Assembly: GCA_020080175.1 (NCBI GenBank)
Contig: JAGHQL010000021.1
Coordinates: forward strand, 124,001 to 188,000
DNA from: Glutinoglossum americanum
Taxonomy: Eukaryota; Ascomycota; Geoglossomycetes; Geoglossales; Geoglossaceae
DNA length: 64,000 nt
Reading direction: 5' to 3'
The notes under the pieces were generated by a model. That model was not told the origin of the DNA. It worked only from the letters and a program-made list of their open reading frames with translations, and made no database searches. The position numbers were made by a program, and so were the translations under genes. Positions within the stretch are counted from its first letter, which is position 1. Each line of letters starts with the position of its first letter. Below, one piece after another: positions 24,479 to 36,400 of this stretch.

Positions 24479-24527
<49 letters not shown>

Positions 24528-24706
24528 TCTCTCTCCCTTAAACCTGTGCACCCCCGAATAACGCCTTTTATCGTTCTACTGCGGCGCTTGTTTCGTCCAT
24601 CGACGGCTTGTATCAACAATACCTTTCGCATAAAATACCTTACTACTACAACTTTGTAATAGAGGCGAACTCTCTCTCGCCTCTCTTCTATTCAGATACC
24701 TCGAAG
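20873..24706. other. 3.8-kb non-coding gap rich in simple sequence
   Basis: No conserved protein was seen in any frame. The first third has long A and T runs and polypurine/polypyrimidine blocks (about 21110-21830). The rest is CG- and CT-rich with short tandem motifs, for example TTTTCGC at 22480-22500, GGACCTCCA at about 23228-23252 and ACTCAC-type repeats at about 23960-24005. A microsatellite sits at 24475-24535. The segment probably holds a long promoter or leader for the gene starting at 24707. Confidence 0.45.
24475..24535. repeat. Compound microsatellite (CG)n(CA)n(CT)n
   Basis: An alternating CG run passes into about 20 CA units and then a CT tract. It lies about 170 bp upstream of the start at 24707. 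Alternating CG/CA is the kind of sequence that can form Z-DNA. Confidence 0.9.
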
Positions 24707-26100
24707 ATGCCTCCAGCACTCTATCGACGCAATACAGACACCAGCAACAGCAGCAGCCTGAGCGCTCGCTATAGCGACAGTTCCGACCACTCGCATCATT
24801 CTCACAGCACAGCACCATCATCTTACTATGGACCAGCCTCGAGGCCATCCTTCGCTCGGCATCCGACGGCGGGAGCGAGGCTCGGTGGATATGCGGATGA
24901 TGTATCGCCAAGCTGTAGCTTTGACCCTCGAGGGTCCGCAGACACCTATGCTTCGACCATCCCTTCGTACGAGGACCTCCCAGAAGATTCGACCGCCGAC
25001 ATGTCAGAGTATTCTGACGACTACGCCGAGTGTGACGCGACACCCTCAACTTCTTCAGAGTTCGCGGCGCTTTTCCCCTCGACGCGAAGGCTTAAGGTCA
25101 GGCATGACGACTCGACGCTCGATGGGAACATGAATCTTCGGGTGGACACGGAAGTATCTGTGGGTGGACATAGAAGGGACGTTATACTCTTTCATCTGAA
25201 GATGAAGGATCTGGTAGAACGAGAATTCTCCCTTCGACGATATTGCCGCGAGTCTGGTCGCGAGGTTTGCCACTCGAGCCTTAAACAGATGTCCTCCCAG
25301 CCAACGTCACCGAGACGACCAGGACTGCAGAGGTCCGTGAGCAACGCACTTGCGAGCTTTCGTGGCAAGCAGGAGCCGAAGTTCCCAGCGAGCCTCAAGC
25401 GTGCGGATAGTGGGTACGAGTCGATGCATGGCGAGGATGAGGATGATGTGGATGCCACCAACCAGAGGCCGACGCCACAGACGAATAGCAAGGTGACCCT
25501 CGAATTCTCCAACTACGCCCACGTCGACGTCAAACGCCGGGGGGCCAAGGCATCTAAACGATATGATTTCGACTTTTGGGGCACGAACTACTTTTGGAAA
25601 AGAATGATTAAGAAGGGTGGAGAATCTCGTGAAATCTCCTATCACCTCGTTAATCGGAGTACGATGAGTGTCGTTGCCCATATCGTCCCCGAGCCCATGA
25701 CCCCTGCGCAGGCTGAGGAAGAGACAGCTAAAGGTGGATGGGTCCCGCCCTGTTCCCTGTGGATCAGTGACGAGACAGTTCTCAATGCTGGATTAACAGA
25801 CGTTGCCGAGTAAGTTTACCCTTCCGTGGTGGTCGAACACGAGGGATCCTGACAGAAAAAAGTGTGATTGTTGCAACTGGTCTTATCGCCCTTGTCGATG
25901 ACTCTATACATCGCCGCTTTCATCGGAAGAGAGCAGTACAGCTTGTCCTGCCCGTTCCCATGAAAACGCCACTGAAGATGAACATGGAGTACGTCGGACC
26001 AAAACGTCTCATTGACGAAGTCTTTCATCGTCGTCGAACTCCCTCAAACCGGAGTCCAACTCCTCTACGCATGGGAACACCCATCACGGCAGCGTCATAG
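24707..26100 (+). CDS. Conserved filamentous-fungal protein of unknown function
   Basis: Two exons (24707-25809, 25863-26100; 53-bp intron) give 446 residues. The upstream frame is open to about 24608 without an ATG, so 24707 (context GAAGATGCC) is the start. The N-terminal 130 residues are Ser/Asp-rich. The body reads as a compact beta-rich domain: MNLRVDTEVSV, VILFHLKMKDLVEREFSLRR, YCRESGREVCHS, a basic SPRRPGLQRSVS linker, then LEFSNYAHVDVKRRGAKASK and the WGTNYFWKR / ISYHLVNR stretch. I remember similar proteins across Pezizomycotina without assigned function. The WGTNYFWKR / SYHLV pattern faintly recalls Tubby/LURP-one-like folds, which is only a guess. Confidence 0.75.
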
Positions 26101-27290
26101 GGGTCGATTGCATCTACTTTCTTTTTTTGGAGTTGAACATATCTGCCAACGATGAGTTTCGACTCTCCTGGGTCCTCTCACGGTACATACTGATGCGTCT
26201 TATCGGCGTGGTGTGCTATCTACTACCATTTTTGCGAGTGTATAAAAATGAGGATTACGATGGTCGGTGCAGGGTCATGGTGTATGGGTTCTAACGATGG
26301 ATTGGAAACGTTCTTGGACGTATGTTCGACAGTCGGAAACCTCTAGAGAGGTTAGCCCCTGATGAGATTTGACACGATGATAAGTAACGGTGTTTATTGT
26401 TTTTAAGTTTTGATGTTGGAGAGTAACAGTACATATGGGTAACAGAGTGGTGGTGGCCAAATTATTTTTGCCGTTTTTTTCTTCTAATATAACCCCGTTT
26501 AATTCTGGAAGTGGCGTCACTCCTTTTTTTTTTTTGGCATATTCTGTTTCTAAATTGTTTAGGGTGTTGTCGATAGATATCAAAGGCTCAATACCGCAGT
26601 GTGCAAATAGGATACCAACCTTTGTTCCAACTCATGATCGCGGTGTCAAGGTGATTGAGGGTAGCAGTCAAAGGAGCCGACATCGGCACCCTGGTGCCTA
26701 CGGCGGGAGTTTAGCCTTGCCGATTAAGTATTTCTCCATGGATTTATGACCCACCATTATTTTGGGTAAGAAACCGAGGCTTAAACTCCTGTGGAGTACA
26801 TGGTAGAGTCATCAGGCTCGTGTTAGTTTCTTTTTTTTGTTTCCCGGGCGTTTCCCTCGCGCTTCCCTCTTGGCCCAAGGCATGGAACTGCATCTGGCGC
26901 CAACATTCGGAGCCTTGCACGTCTATTTCCGAATGCGGGTTGATAAGTTTGGGTTCGGCGTCTCGAGGCTTAGCTAGCTAGTCGGCGGAGTGCAGGACAA
27001 TGCAAATCCCAATCCATATTTGAACGGATTTCTATCTGGCGAACACTGATGCAGGGATCAAGTATAAAGAGGCGAAGTGGTAAGTGGGGCTATGGGTTAT
27101 TAGGTGGCTGGCTGCTAATGGTGCTGCGGGGCTCGTAGCTGGTGGGGTTATTGCTTCACTCATGCAGAGGTGTCTTTGAGCTCAGGTTCTACACAGTTCG
27201 AATGGGAATGGTGATGATGGTATGGTAGTGGAAAGGGGTGAGCTTCACTTTAACCCTCTACTCACGAGTGGATCAATGAACCCGTGCTGG
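26101..27290. other. Intergenic, convergent 3' ends
   Basis: The 3' flanks of the unknown gene and of RRN11, which face each other. There is a poly-T run at about 26522-26534. No gene was recognised. Confidence 0.4.
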
Positions 27291-28784
27291 TCACTCTCCC
27301 TGGGAATCGTCCATAGCACCCTCATTGGAGCCATCTTCAAAAGAAGACAGATGCCCTTCCCAAACAGCAGCGCCTTCACGGCCGGCCTTTTCAAAGGCTG
27401 TCTTGGCTCTTCCGATCTCCTCGTTTCTTCTTTGCAGGCTTTGCTCATGATTTCTTTTCATGATGCTGTTATCCACACGTTCGGAGCCTTGATTGGTGCG
27501 GCCACCACGCATCGTTTTATTGGCTAGGGGGAATGGCGCCATGCAAAGGTCACTGATCCACAGGGACACCATTCCCCTCAGTTTCCATAGTTGAATACTG
27601 TCAGAGTAAGGTGGGGAGAGCATGAGTTCATCCATGCGCGCTGCAATCTCTTCGGCTTCCCTCAGAGTCTTTTTGCGAGGGTTCTCTTGTTCACTAGTAT
27701 GTCTTTCATGTAGTCTAGGTGACGGCGTTGGTTCACTACCGGAAAGGCGATCCCGTTGCGATAGCGAAGCCTCTGGACGCTTACCACTTCCATTCTGCCC
27801 AACTTTGTATTCTGCCTGGGCGGTATAGATCCATGTGCTGAACATAGCGGGATAGAAATCCAATGAGCTCACGGAATGTGGGACCCATTTGCGGAACTGA
27901 TATTGGAGAGCAAGACGCTCATAATACTCCTTCGCTTTCTCGAATCCTTGCCTAGTGAACCAAGCCCCCGTACTGTGTTCCGGATGTTCGGTATTCCCGT
28001 TACTATCTCGAACCGTTTGTTCTGTAGTGTCCCCCGACATGGTCATCTCAGTGTCTCTTCGGAGAAGGATCTCAGCACCAATCCCCCATCTACCCTCTCT
28101 CCTAAGATGTACGCCTTTGCCACCCGACTCGGCCCTTAATATCATGCCCCAAGCCCTCCCTGCACGCAGGAAGTCTCCATCAAGAACACAACGATGAAAA
28201 ACCGTTGTGAGTACAGATAAGTGATGCTGTCGCAACTTGCTATGCCGATGTGGTGCTGGTATAGGCGAGACTTTCGTATATGATGAATTCGGAACGAAAA
28301 GCGGTGGGGACGAGAGGGCGAGTTCCTCCTGGCAAATCCGCGTTGCGGCAATTCCTCGACCTGGACCGAGTTGGCCCAGAGGATTAGCAGACCTATGTGG
28401 AAATGGAGTATCCGGAAGAGGTTCTTGAATAGGTTGCCCAGCTGTTTGGTATTGTTGAGCATCGATAGGCGTGGCTAGCGCTGCTAGGGATCGGTGCGTA
28501 ATAGGAGTGAATCCAGAGATAGGTACATGTCCTCCTTCTGCCGTGGCACGACTATTGGACGACCCACCCTCCGTTACACTGTCAGAGTCTCCACCGTCAT
28601 CATCATGACCATCATCATCACCATCATTATCCTCCTCCTCCTCCTCCTCCTCCTCTTCCTCCCCCACTTGCTCGTCCCCGTTGTCTCGCTTTCGCTTCCT
28701 TGATTGTTTGTACCTTGCAGCACGAAGGGACAAAGGCTGACGGGAGGCGTGAAGAGGGAGGGAAAAGTAAGGTGTTGAGGGCAT
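27291..28784 (-). CDS. RRN11: RNA polymerase I initiation factor Rrn11-like
   Basis: Intronless frame of 497 residues. A basic start (RKRKRD) is followed by an unbroken acidic run at about residues 41-75. The conserved part begins HLSVLTTVFHRCVLDGDFLRAGRAWGMILR (about residue 185) and continues with EKAKEYYERLALQYQFRKW, FYPAMFSTWIYTAQ and QLWKLRGMVSLWISDL, a helical TPR-like array. This is the signature of the fungal Rrn11 family, a subunit of the Pol I core factor (with Rrn6 and Rrn7) that recruits Pol I to the rDNA promoter. The C-terminus is charged and less conserved. The gene is divergent from the RING-finger gene. Confidence 0.85.
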   Translation of the reverse strand: MPSTPYFSLPLHASRQPLSLRAARYKQSRKRKRDNGDEQVGEEEEEEEEEEDNDGDDDGHDDDGGDSDSVTEGGSSNSRATAEGGHVPISGFTPITHRSLAALATPIDAQQYQTAGQPIQEPLPDTPFPHRSANPLGQLGPGRGIAATRICQEELALSSPPLFVPNSSYTKVSPIPAPHRHSKLRQHHLSVLTTVFHRCVLDGDFLRAGRAWGMILRAESGGKGVHLRREGRWGIGAEILLRRDTEMTMSGDTTEQTVRDSNGNTEHPEHSTGAWFTRQGFEKAKEYYERLALQYQFRKWVPHSVSSLDFYPAMFSTWIYTAQAEYKVGQNGSGKRPEASLSQRDRLSGSEPTPSPRLHERHTSEQENPRKKTLREAEEIAARMDELMLSPPYSDSIQLWKLRGMVSLWISDLCMAPFPLANKTMRGGRTNQGSERVDNSIMKRNHEQSLQRRNEEIGRAKTAFEKAGREGAAVWEGHLSSFEDGSNEGAMDDSQGE

Positions 28785-29917
28785 GGATCGGGTTGAACGA
28801 GAGAGTCGAGAATGGATCGAGGGTCAAGGCGATGAAGGGAAAGAGATGGCGAGGTCTGTTCTGAAACTCTCCAATTTTAATGTTGGGTCTGCGAAACGAT
28901 GGATGGCCTGTAATCTCATCCTGCAACAGCCACTCGCCAGGGCTAGGACACACAATACAAGGGCGCGGCGGAGCAAGGAGGATAGAAGAAGTTGAACATG
29001 TCCGTGGTCATCATGAGCAAGCATAGGTCGGTGATATGAACCAGAGCGGAAGGAGGCTCTCTTTCCGCGCAACTAATTCTCAACCTCCATTGTATCCGGC
29101 TCGGCAGTCGGCCCCAGACCTGCTGCCTGCCAACTTGCAAGCCGTGTCCGTAGAAGATATCGTTGAGACCACGACAGCTTCTGTTACCTACGTTTTACGG
29201 CAGTACATGGGCCACTTGTAACTGCTGCTGCTATAAATTTGTTGTTGCTGTGCTGCTATAGTTTACTGTCGCTCACGGCCGTCAACTGGTAAGCGCGTTG
29301 GAGGGTGGATAAAGACCGTGTGTGTGTGCGTTAGAAGCCGAACACAGTGTGGAACCCTTACGTCGTAAGGCGGCGCTTCTCAACTTCTCTCCCAACGACC
29401 GCCTCACCCCCCACCCCATCTCCTTCATTCCTTTCTAGTCAAGTTAACACGCAGCTGGCTGTATCAATAGGAGCAGCTGTCTGCGTTCCCGACTATCCTC
29501 CTCGCTGGCTCGACTTGTCACCACGTTTGTCTGTAGTGCATGCCGTCTCGTGCGTTCTAACCCTCGTCAACATTCCACAGTGCATCTACGCCCTTCGATT
29601 AGATACTTTCGACGCTTACAAAATATTCTATAAGGGTGGCAATTATTGAATGTCTACTTTCTCCCATACGGGTACGTATGTGCTACTTCTTTTACCCTTC
29701 ACTTTGTCGGCTTTATCAATACGGTCGCGCTTTCCGGTTTCAGATGTCAAGTCTCACCGCCGAAGCAAGTGAATGAACGCGGATGGCAACCTTTTTAAAT
29801 GTTCCGCCAACAGTTCTTCCATAGCATCTTCTACCACCACGAACTATCACTCACTTTGTGGCACGGTTGATCATTTTCAAGTCGTTGTATTCATATTACG
29901 TATATCTCGTCACTCAC
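28785..29917. other. Intergenic, divergent promoters of RRN11 and RING gene
   Basis: No conserved protein was recognised. Pyrimidine-rich tracts with possible splice-acceptor character (for example near 29430-29440) may mark a spliced 5' leader of the RING gene. Confidence 0.35.
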
Positions 29918-32900
29918 ATGCAGTCCAGGAGTTTAGATCAAGCCCTGTCTCATACAAGAGCTCTATTGGATCCTCACCCGGCCCGGGTATGGAATAGCTT
30001 CGAGACAATTTCCTCCCCGAACGCTCAAATTTTAGACCCTTCCTCATATCATACGGCCGACCAGACCGTGCACCATGAGTCTGTTGTAGAACGCTCAGAC
30101 ACACCTTCATCCGTACTTTCTCCCACAATGGGTCAGAGTGCATCATCGCAGAGAGAAGAGTCTTCTGGACGTGATCACCGACGGCTCTCACAAATCATCC
30201 TGGAGCGTACGTGGCTACATCGACAGACGGTGCCGACCGTAGACCATGAGTCTGTCGTTGAACACTCCGAAATACCACAGTCTGTGCTTTCTCCCACGAT
30301 GGGTCAGAATTCATCATCTCAGAGGGAAGAACCTTTCGAACGCGACCATCGACGGTTCTCACAGTTCGTCCTGGAGCATACACACTCGCATCGACTGACG
30401 GCGCCGGAGGGGGATTTTAGGAGACACACTCTTTATAATCCATTAAGTAGCAGACCTCCAAGGGGACAGGGCCACATACAGACGGATCCAGTGTCTGCCT
30501 TGGGCCAAGAGCCGCCATCCCTGAGCGGTTCTTCAGATGAGAATGGGATAGGTGTTGGTATTGATGGACTTTTAGCTAGGCAGTCTACGACGGTGGATCA
30601 CACCATGTCTGGTGTTGGAGAGGCCGATGCGGTGCAATCAGAGGATGCGAATGGCGATATTCGAATGTCTGATGTTCCGGCACAAACGTCAACGGAACAC
30701 TCGAGATACAGACGCCGAGCATCTTACTTATCACGGGTGGGAGCTAGGCTAATGCCCCGGCCAAACTCGTCAAATTTCGCGGGCGAGCATCAAGAGACGG
30801 GGCCGGATGAACACAGTAGGTTGACTCATATTCTTCGGCGAAATCAGCGGAGGGAGCACCGGGACACACATTCCCGCTCATCAATGCTTCACCCTACCTC
30901 ATCACGCGGGTCTCCATCGCCTCCTTCAAGGCGAAGAAATGTTGCTTCGATATCAAGACCAATTCCTCTCCCATCTCATAATTGGCCATCACAGGAAGGA
31001 GTGATGCTGCCTCCCCTCCCAACCTTTGATCCAGTGGAACCTCCAACATCGGCAGTCGGACCCTCAAATTCTCCCATCCCTTTTTCCACTCGAAGCTCCC
31101 GCCTTTCGAGAGTTCGCAATTCTGTCTCAATGGCCCTTCCAGCTCTCTTCCATTCAACCCGGACGAACGAAAGTTCAATAACAAATATCTCTGCACCAAG
31201 ACGCCCCTCAAGAGTTGCATTTTCTGAAGATTCTAACCCTTACCTTCCTCGGCCAACTACCCCGAACCTTGAGATATATGATACCCCTTTAGCATCCCCT
31301 ATATTCTCGCCGACACATCGGTCGGATGGCATTCGTCCTGCTTTGGACCCTGGGGATATCACACCGCCACGCATGAGAGAGGAACGGAGGCTACCAAGTC
31401 TTCTCGATGAAGACGAGGATGAAGACGGACGGACTCGTCTTCGCCCAGGCGAAGATCAGGCAGCTATGTTGTCTCGTTTGCTCTCTGTTGCCGCGGCTGC
31501 CACGGCAGCTTCCTTAGTTGGAGGCACTGAGCAGGCGATTCTAGAAGCCCAAGATGTGGCCGGCGGTAACGGCGATGGGAGTTTTGAGGGGTTCCTGCAG
31601 AATCTACGCAATGGAAGGCTTGCTTCCGCTCTCAGAAACGGTGGTTACGAAACCGGCGGAGGAACACCAAATACCGGATCCGGGGACGGCAACCTTGCGC
31701 CATTGAACTTTTTTAGAATGTTTAGGTTTGGAAATTCGGGTGCCAATAGTGCACAAGATAGTGGCACGACAACCCCGCAAGATGAGGAACAACCAGCCCA
31801 GGAAGAAGAGCCAGCCCAGCGCAACGCAGCGGCGAACGGCTCCCCCGGATCTGAAGGCCGGATGGTGCCCGTTATAATCGTTGGAATACGCTCTATGCCA
31901 CCTCGGATTTTCTCTAATCGAGATGAGGGATTTACGTCTCCGTTCCTTGATGCGTTGTCAGACCTACCATTTCCGATACCTAGAGGCTTGTCCCGAGAAG
32001 GGCCAGGTGGGTTTCTCCGTAGGACAGATAGGTCGCGGTTTGCTCGGGAGCAGCGAAGCCGGAGAGCAGCAATGGCTGGAGCGGGTGGAACTTTTTCAAA
32101 CTATGATAACCAAAGACACCAGCGAACTTCCGGATCATTTAGACAACATTCTGACTCGACACCGCCGAATGAACCTACTCTACCTTCTGTTCTCTCCGAA
32201 AGTCCACCTGGACCTCACCCTCCACCCTCCACTCCGGCTGAGCCTGGTTTTTCGACCTTTTCCTCTGGCGAATCGACCCCTAGCCGGCGTCCCTCGACAT
32301 CCGCTGCTGGGGGTTCCCGCCACCCTACCGCTTTACAGGATGACCGAAACGCGACATCGTGGGAAGGAGTCCCAGATTCGACATCAGAGGATGGAAACCT
32401 GCCGAGCTCTTCAGCACGAAACCGTCGCTTAAGCGACTCGGAATTTATTCGAAATCGCGCTTTTGGCTCGGGTTCAAGTAGGAGAAACGGCATTATTGGG
32501 GGCAGTGGAACGCCGGTTGACCGTCTGGATAACGCCCAAACGAGAAGTAGTCCTGGTGGACCATCAGAAGGCCCTCGAAGTTGGATAATCTACGTCCTAG
32601 GAGGAAGCTATCCCGAGAATCATCCAATCTTGACCACTCCAAGTCTTTTTACCGATGTGAGTATCATTCCGTCTTCAAAATTGCTACCCTTCCGGGTGAA
32701 ATCTTCTATATAAGCTAGTGTGGGCGGCTCCGCGTAATACCCCACAACCTGCAAGCACAAGACTGGATCTCCGTCATGCCACTAGCAAGCACGTTTTTGG
32801 CTTGACGTTCCTTCTAACCTTGATCCCCTTTGTCCCCAACTAGCTCGTGGAATGATAGGTATTTCACACTATAATACCATTTATGTTAGTGTGATCTACG

Positions 32901-33434
32901 AGGAATCCCCTCCCAGACCTATCATTGTTCCTAGTTTCCCCCCCAATTGTTCTAAACTCGATCACAAAACTAGCTTGTTTTATATGAACGGCTGCCTAGA
33001 TTGATACTAACTTCACTTCCAGTCTCCGACATATGAAGATATGCTATTGCTATCATCGATTCTTGGGCCAGCGAAACCCCCTGTCGCTACTAGGGAAGAG
33101 GTCAATTCGGCCCCTGGGGTCTTTATTATTAATGGGACAAGGGATTCTCTTTTCGCGGAGGCCTCCAATGGCGATCGGGTGCAGATCCCACCAGGTGAAC
33201 GTTGTTTGGTCTGCTTGTCCGATTATGAACCGAAAGAGGAAATTAGGCAGCTTACAAACTGCCGGCATTTATTCCACCGTGATTGTATAGATCAGGTATG
33301 TTGTTCTGCTTGTCTCATTTCGATTACAAACTGGGAGCGCTTCTAACATGTACATATAGTGGTTAACAACAGGGCGTAATTCTTGCCCACTTTGCCGGGG
33401 TCAGGGTGTAGAGGAAATTGAGGATCGGTCATGA
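29918..33434 (+). CDS. RING-H2 ubiquitin-protein ligase with long disordered N-terminus
   Basis: Exons 29918-32656, 33023-33295 and 33360-33434 keep frame. The C-terminal RING-H2 domain reads CLVCLSDYE, NCRHLFHRDCIDQ, WLTTGRNSCPLC, with a complete C3H2C3 ligand set split by the last intron. It should transfer ubiquitin from an E2; the substrate is unknown. Just before it are conserved blocks WIIYVLGGSYPENHPILTT and SPTYEDMLLLSSILGPAKPP. The roughly 850 upstream residues are serine/proline/arginine-rich and probably disordered. Three in-frame ATGs are possible: 29918 (1028 residues), 30128 (958) and 30299. The last two begin MGQSASS and MGQNSSS, which fit N-myristoylation. A 171-bp in-frame duplication (30074-30415) explains the twin starts. 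The first intron, 366 bp, is unusually long here. Confidence 0.85.
30074..30415 (+). repeat. 171-bp in-frame tandem duplication inside the RING gene
   Basis: Copy 1 is 30074-30244 and copy 2 is 30245-30415, each 57 codons. Both contain HESVVE, SVLSPTMGQ, SSQREE and RDHRR in the same order. Many differences lie at third codon positions, so the open frame has been kept in both. Confidence 0.85.
32840..32934. repeat. Intronic inverted repeat (hairpin or small MITE-like)
   Basis: The left end CTAG...AATGATAGGT (32840-32860) is matched in inverse by ACCTATCATT...CTAG (32917-32934). An inner pair (TTTCACACTATAATA and TTATGTTAGTGTGAT) extends the stem. It sits inside the 366-bp intron. Confidence 0.5.
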
Positions 33435-36400
33435 CCAGCTCGGATATGTGACTTCAGCTTCAAAACGTGTGTAGTGGGAAAGCCAATACACCAGCAATGA
33501 CTATAGTTCCATGGGGATCCTTTCATACACCGGTGCACCTATACTTTAGCATTATGGTACGTTTGTGCGCACGTTTGTGTGCTTCCGTGATCGACCTGCC
33601 ATTTTCAGCCTCGCGGCTTCTGCAAGTTTCGGTCAGCAATCGGCTCTCTTCGGATTGGTTGGGTTTCTCTTCCGGACAGTGTTATCATTGAAGGGATCTG
33701 GGAGCTCGAATGGTCTAGGCCCATACATTTCTTTTGTCTATCACTGCTACTCTCTCTATCCGGCATGATTTTCCTTGTGGCGCTTCATTTTCTCCCGATA
33801 TTTCCGGAGTATTCGCACGCACTGTATCTGAATGACATGAAGTCAAGGGATTTCCGGGCTTTGGAGGCCGGTACACTCTTCTTTGTTGCAGAAATTCTTA
33901 ACGGAGCTAATAATGGCTGCTTCCAAATTTCTTAAAATAATATCAGTGCATGCTATAAGCGCTGGACCATTCTTGCTGGGCAAAAGAAAGAACGAATCAT
34001 AAGATCTCCCATCGGCATGACCCGTGCGATTTTCGCCTCGGGATTTTGTAGCATCACGAGGGTAGGAATAGGATAAAGAGATTTCTAGAAATGGCTGATA
34101 GGATAATAACCTCCTAGCCTCACCTACTCACCGCGACTATCTGTCGTGTTCCCCCCCCGCAATCTGTAACAGTTACAACTTCCCGCGGTCCATGCCTTGC
34201 TTTGGGGCAGACTGCAGCAGCAAGGAACAAGATCCATCCAAGGACAGAAGGCCGCAGAAACAGCCGTGCCATGCTATAGGTTCGAATCGCGCTAGAAGCA
34301 TCCGGTTGACTCAGCGAGTTATATTCCTCAGAACGCGATTGCTCTTGAGACAAAGGTGCTGAGGCGGTCATAGGAATCCTCTTTCGAATGCGAAGTAAAT
34401 ACTCGGGTGGCGAGCCCATCACATGATAGTGGTTATACCTAGAACCTTTGCTACTATGCTTGAACATTTGTAATTACCTTGGAGAGGGTTTATATGACCA
34501 AATTTCAGTTCCCACGTGAGAATTCAAGTTTAAAATAAAATAAAATATCCCCACCCAAACCACCAGGGGTCGAGATCATCCCTATTTCCTATTGTACAGA
34601 GCACGATGAAGGAAGACAGGGGCCACGCCGTTCTGGCACAACATTCTCAACGCCAGCGATTCGTATATTGTTTCGAGCACAATGCTCACGCCTCCTGCCC
34701 AACCAAGTAGAGTGCCATGTCATCCGCACCGGCTAAATAAGTCCCCGTACGCCCTCTAGAGCATATATATAGAGTACTGGAGCGCTCGAGCAGATAGATT
34801 ATAGACCATACGAGGATAGGATAGGGTAAATAGGGTAATGGGGTAATGGGGTAATGGTTGGTGAGGGCTGGGCGGCGACTCTTCGGTCCCCCTATTCACA
34901 AGCAGCGGTGTATGATCGAGAAAAGAGGTGATGAGGACAGGTCAACTCAAAGATCCTTGAGCCGACCCATACATGGACCCAGGATTGCAAAAAGTGCCGA
35001 ATCGGCAGGAAAACGCCACACAATCCTGACACTTCTCTATTGTTCCCTGCTCCGCCCCAGCTCGTGCTCGATCAAATACTGTTGCCAAGAGCTCACCATG
35101 CTCCGCTGCGTGCCGCCTGCCCACTCACAGACCAGTCTCTATCAAGCCACCATCGTATATGGGGTAAGACTCGTTGCACGTTTTCTTCGTTGTAGGGGTT
35201 ATATATTTCTTTTTTCCTTCTCTTTCTAACATTGGAGCTTGCCAAGTGTGTTAGCACTTTATGTAGCACTGCATTGCATCTTTTTGGAGGACGAAGGAGT
35301 AGGTTGCTGGGGTTGACTATCGATCATTCAGAAAGGGACGCGGTCTTTCAGGGATGCGATGGTTGTAATTGCACACCCAGAGCTGAAATCCACATATGTC
35401 AAGCATGCAGAGATGCAGAGATGCAGAGTGATCTCTGTCCTGCTCGGCTCAACTCGGTTCTATTGGAAAGAATTAAAAGACTGTTTAGTGTAAATCGGGT
35501 ATCGTGGATGGCAGACGGCATATATCGAATAAAATGATAGGACTTGTCTTATATGCGGTGAAGAAGAGATGCGAATGAGATGAACGGCTCCGCGGGAAGG
35601 GGGTTTACCGTTTTCCACCAATCTTCGCTTCAAGCTTCGTTGCAAGTGCCACGAGGAGATAGGAGCGGACAAAGCTGAAGTCGAAACTTCCGTGCATCTA
35701 CGGCCCGTGCGCGTGGGGTTGGTTCGCAATGGCCCCTCGGCTGTATCTCACCTTCATTGGACAGTGCAAGTACATTGTACCACACATCGACTGCGGGGAA
35801 TTGGGATTTGAATTTGAATTTGAATATGGCTGTTCACTCTCCCTCTCCAGCCAACAGAAAGGCCAATCTCGGCAACTATCTTGTCGGCCGCTCCCTCTTT
35901 CGGCATGGAGCAAAGCAACTTCACGCACATTGTCAAGAAGGAGGATCCATTGACCATCCGCTTCTAGTCTGACCGACAGTAGCTTGACCTAGAGAGGGCA
36001 TACTGCAGCATCTAGTTCTCTAAAACAAGTAGAGGATAGTGCCAGAGACATAGGGTCCGCGCTTACACCGCCTTCAGTCAGACACACCCCCAAGAAATCC
36101 AAGGAAGTACCCAGCAGGATAGTACGACAAGCACAGTACTCGAGATGTGCTCGCCAGACCAAACCCCTTTTTTAAACTGGCAGCCGCTTTAGGAGACTTC
36201 CCTGTCGTGCTAACACCTATATCCTGTATCGCGGCAATAGCCGGACCGTATGGGAGAACAAAACGTCGAACTCGCATACATATCGTAACGAGCTTCGAAG
36301 CGTCTCTGGCTAAGACCCCGACCTGTCACTTTTGGCGTTTATTTTTAGGTTTTATCTCCCGTCTGGCTTGGTTGCGTCAATCTAAGCAGGAGGGCTAGGA

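Noticed and set aside
32657-32713. RING gene ending at the stop near 32711
   Set aside because: The donor GTGAGT at 32657 and the downstream SPTYEDMLLL block with the RING domain show that the gene goes on.
34279-34288. GGTTCGAATC, identical to a tRNA B box
   Set aside because: The flanking bases do not pair into a T stem, and no A box or acceptor stem could be found at the right distance, so it is not a tRNA gene.
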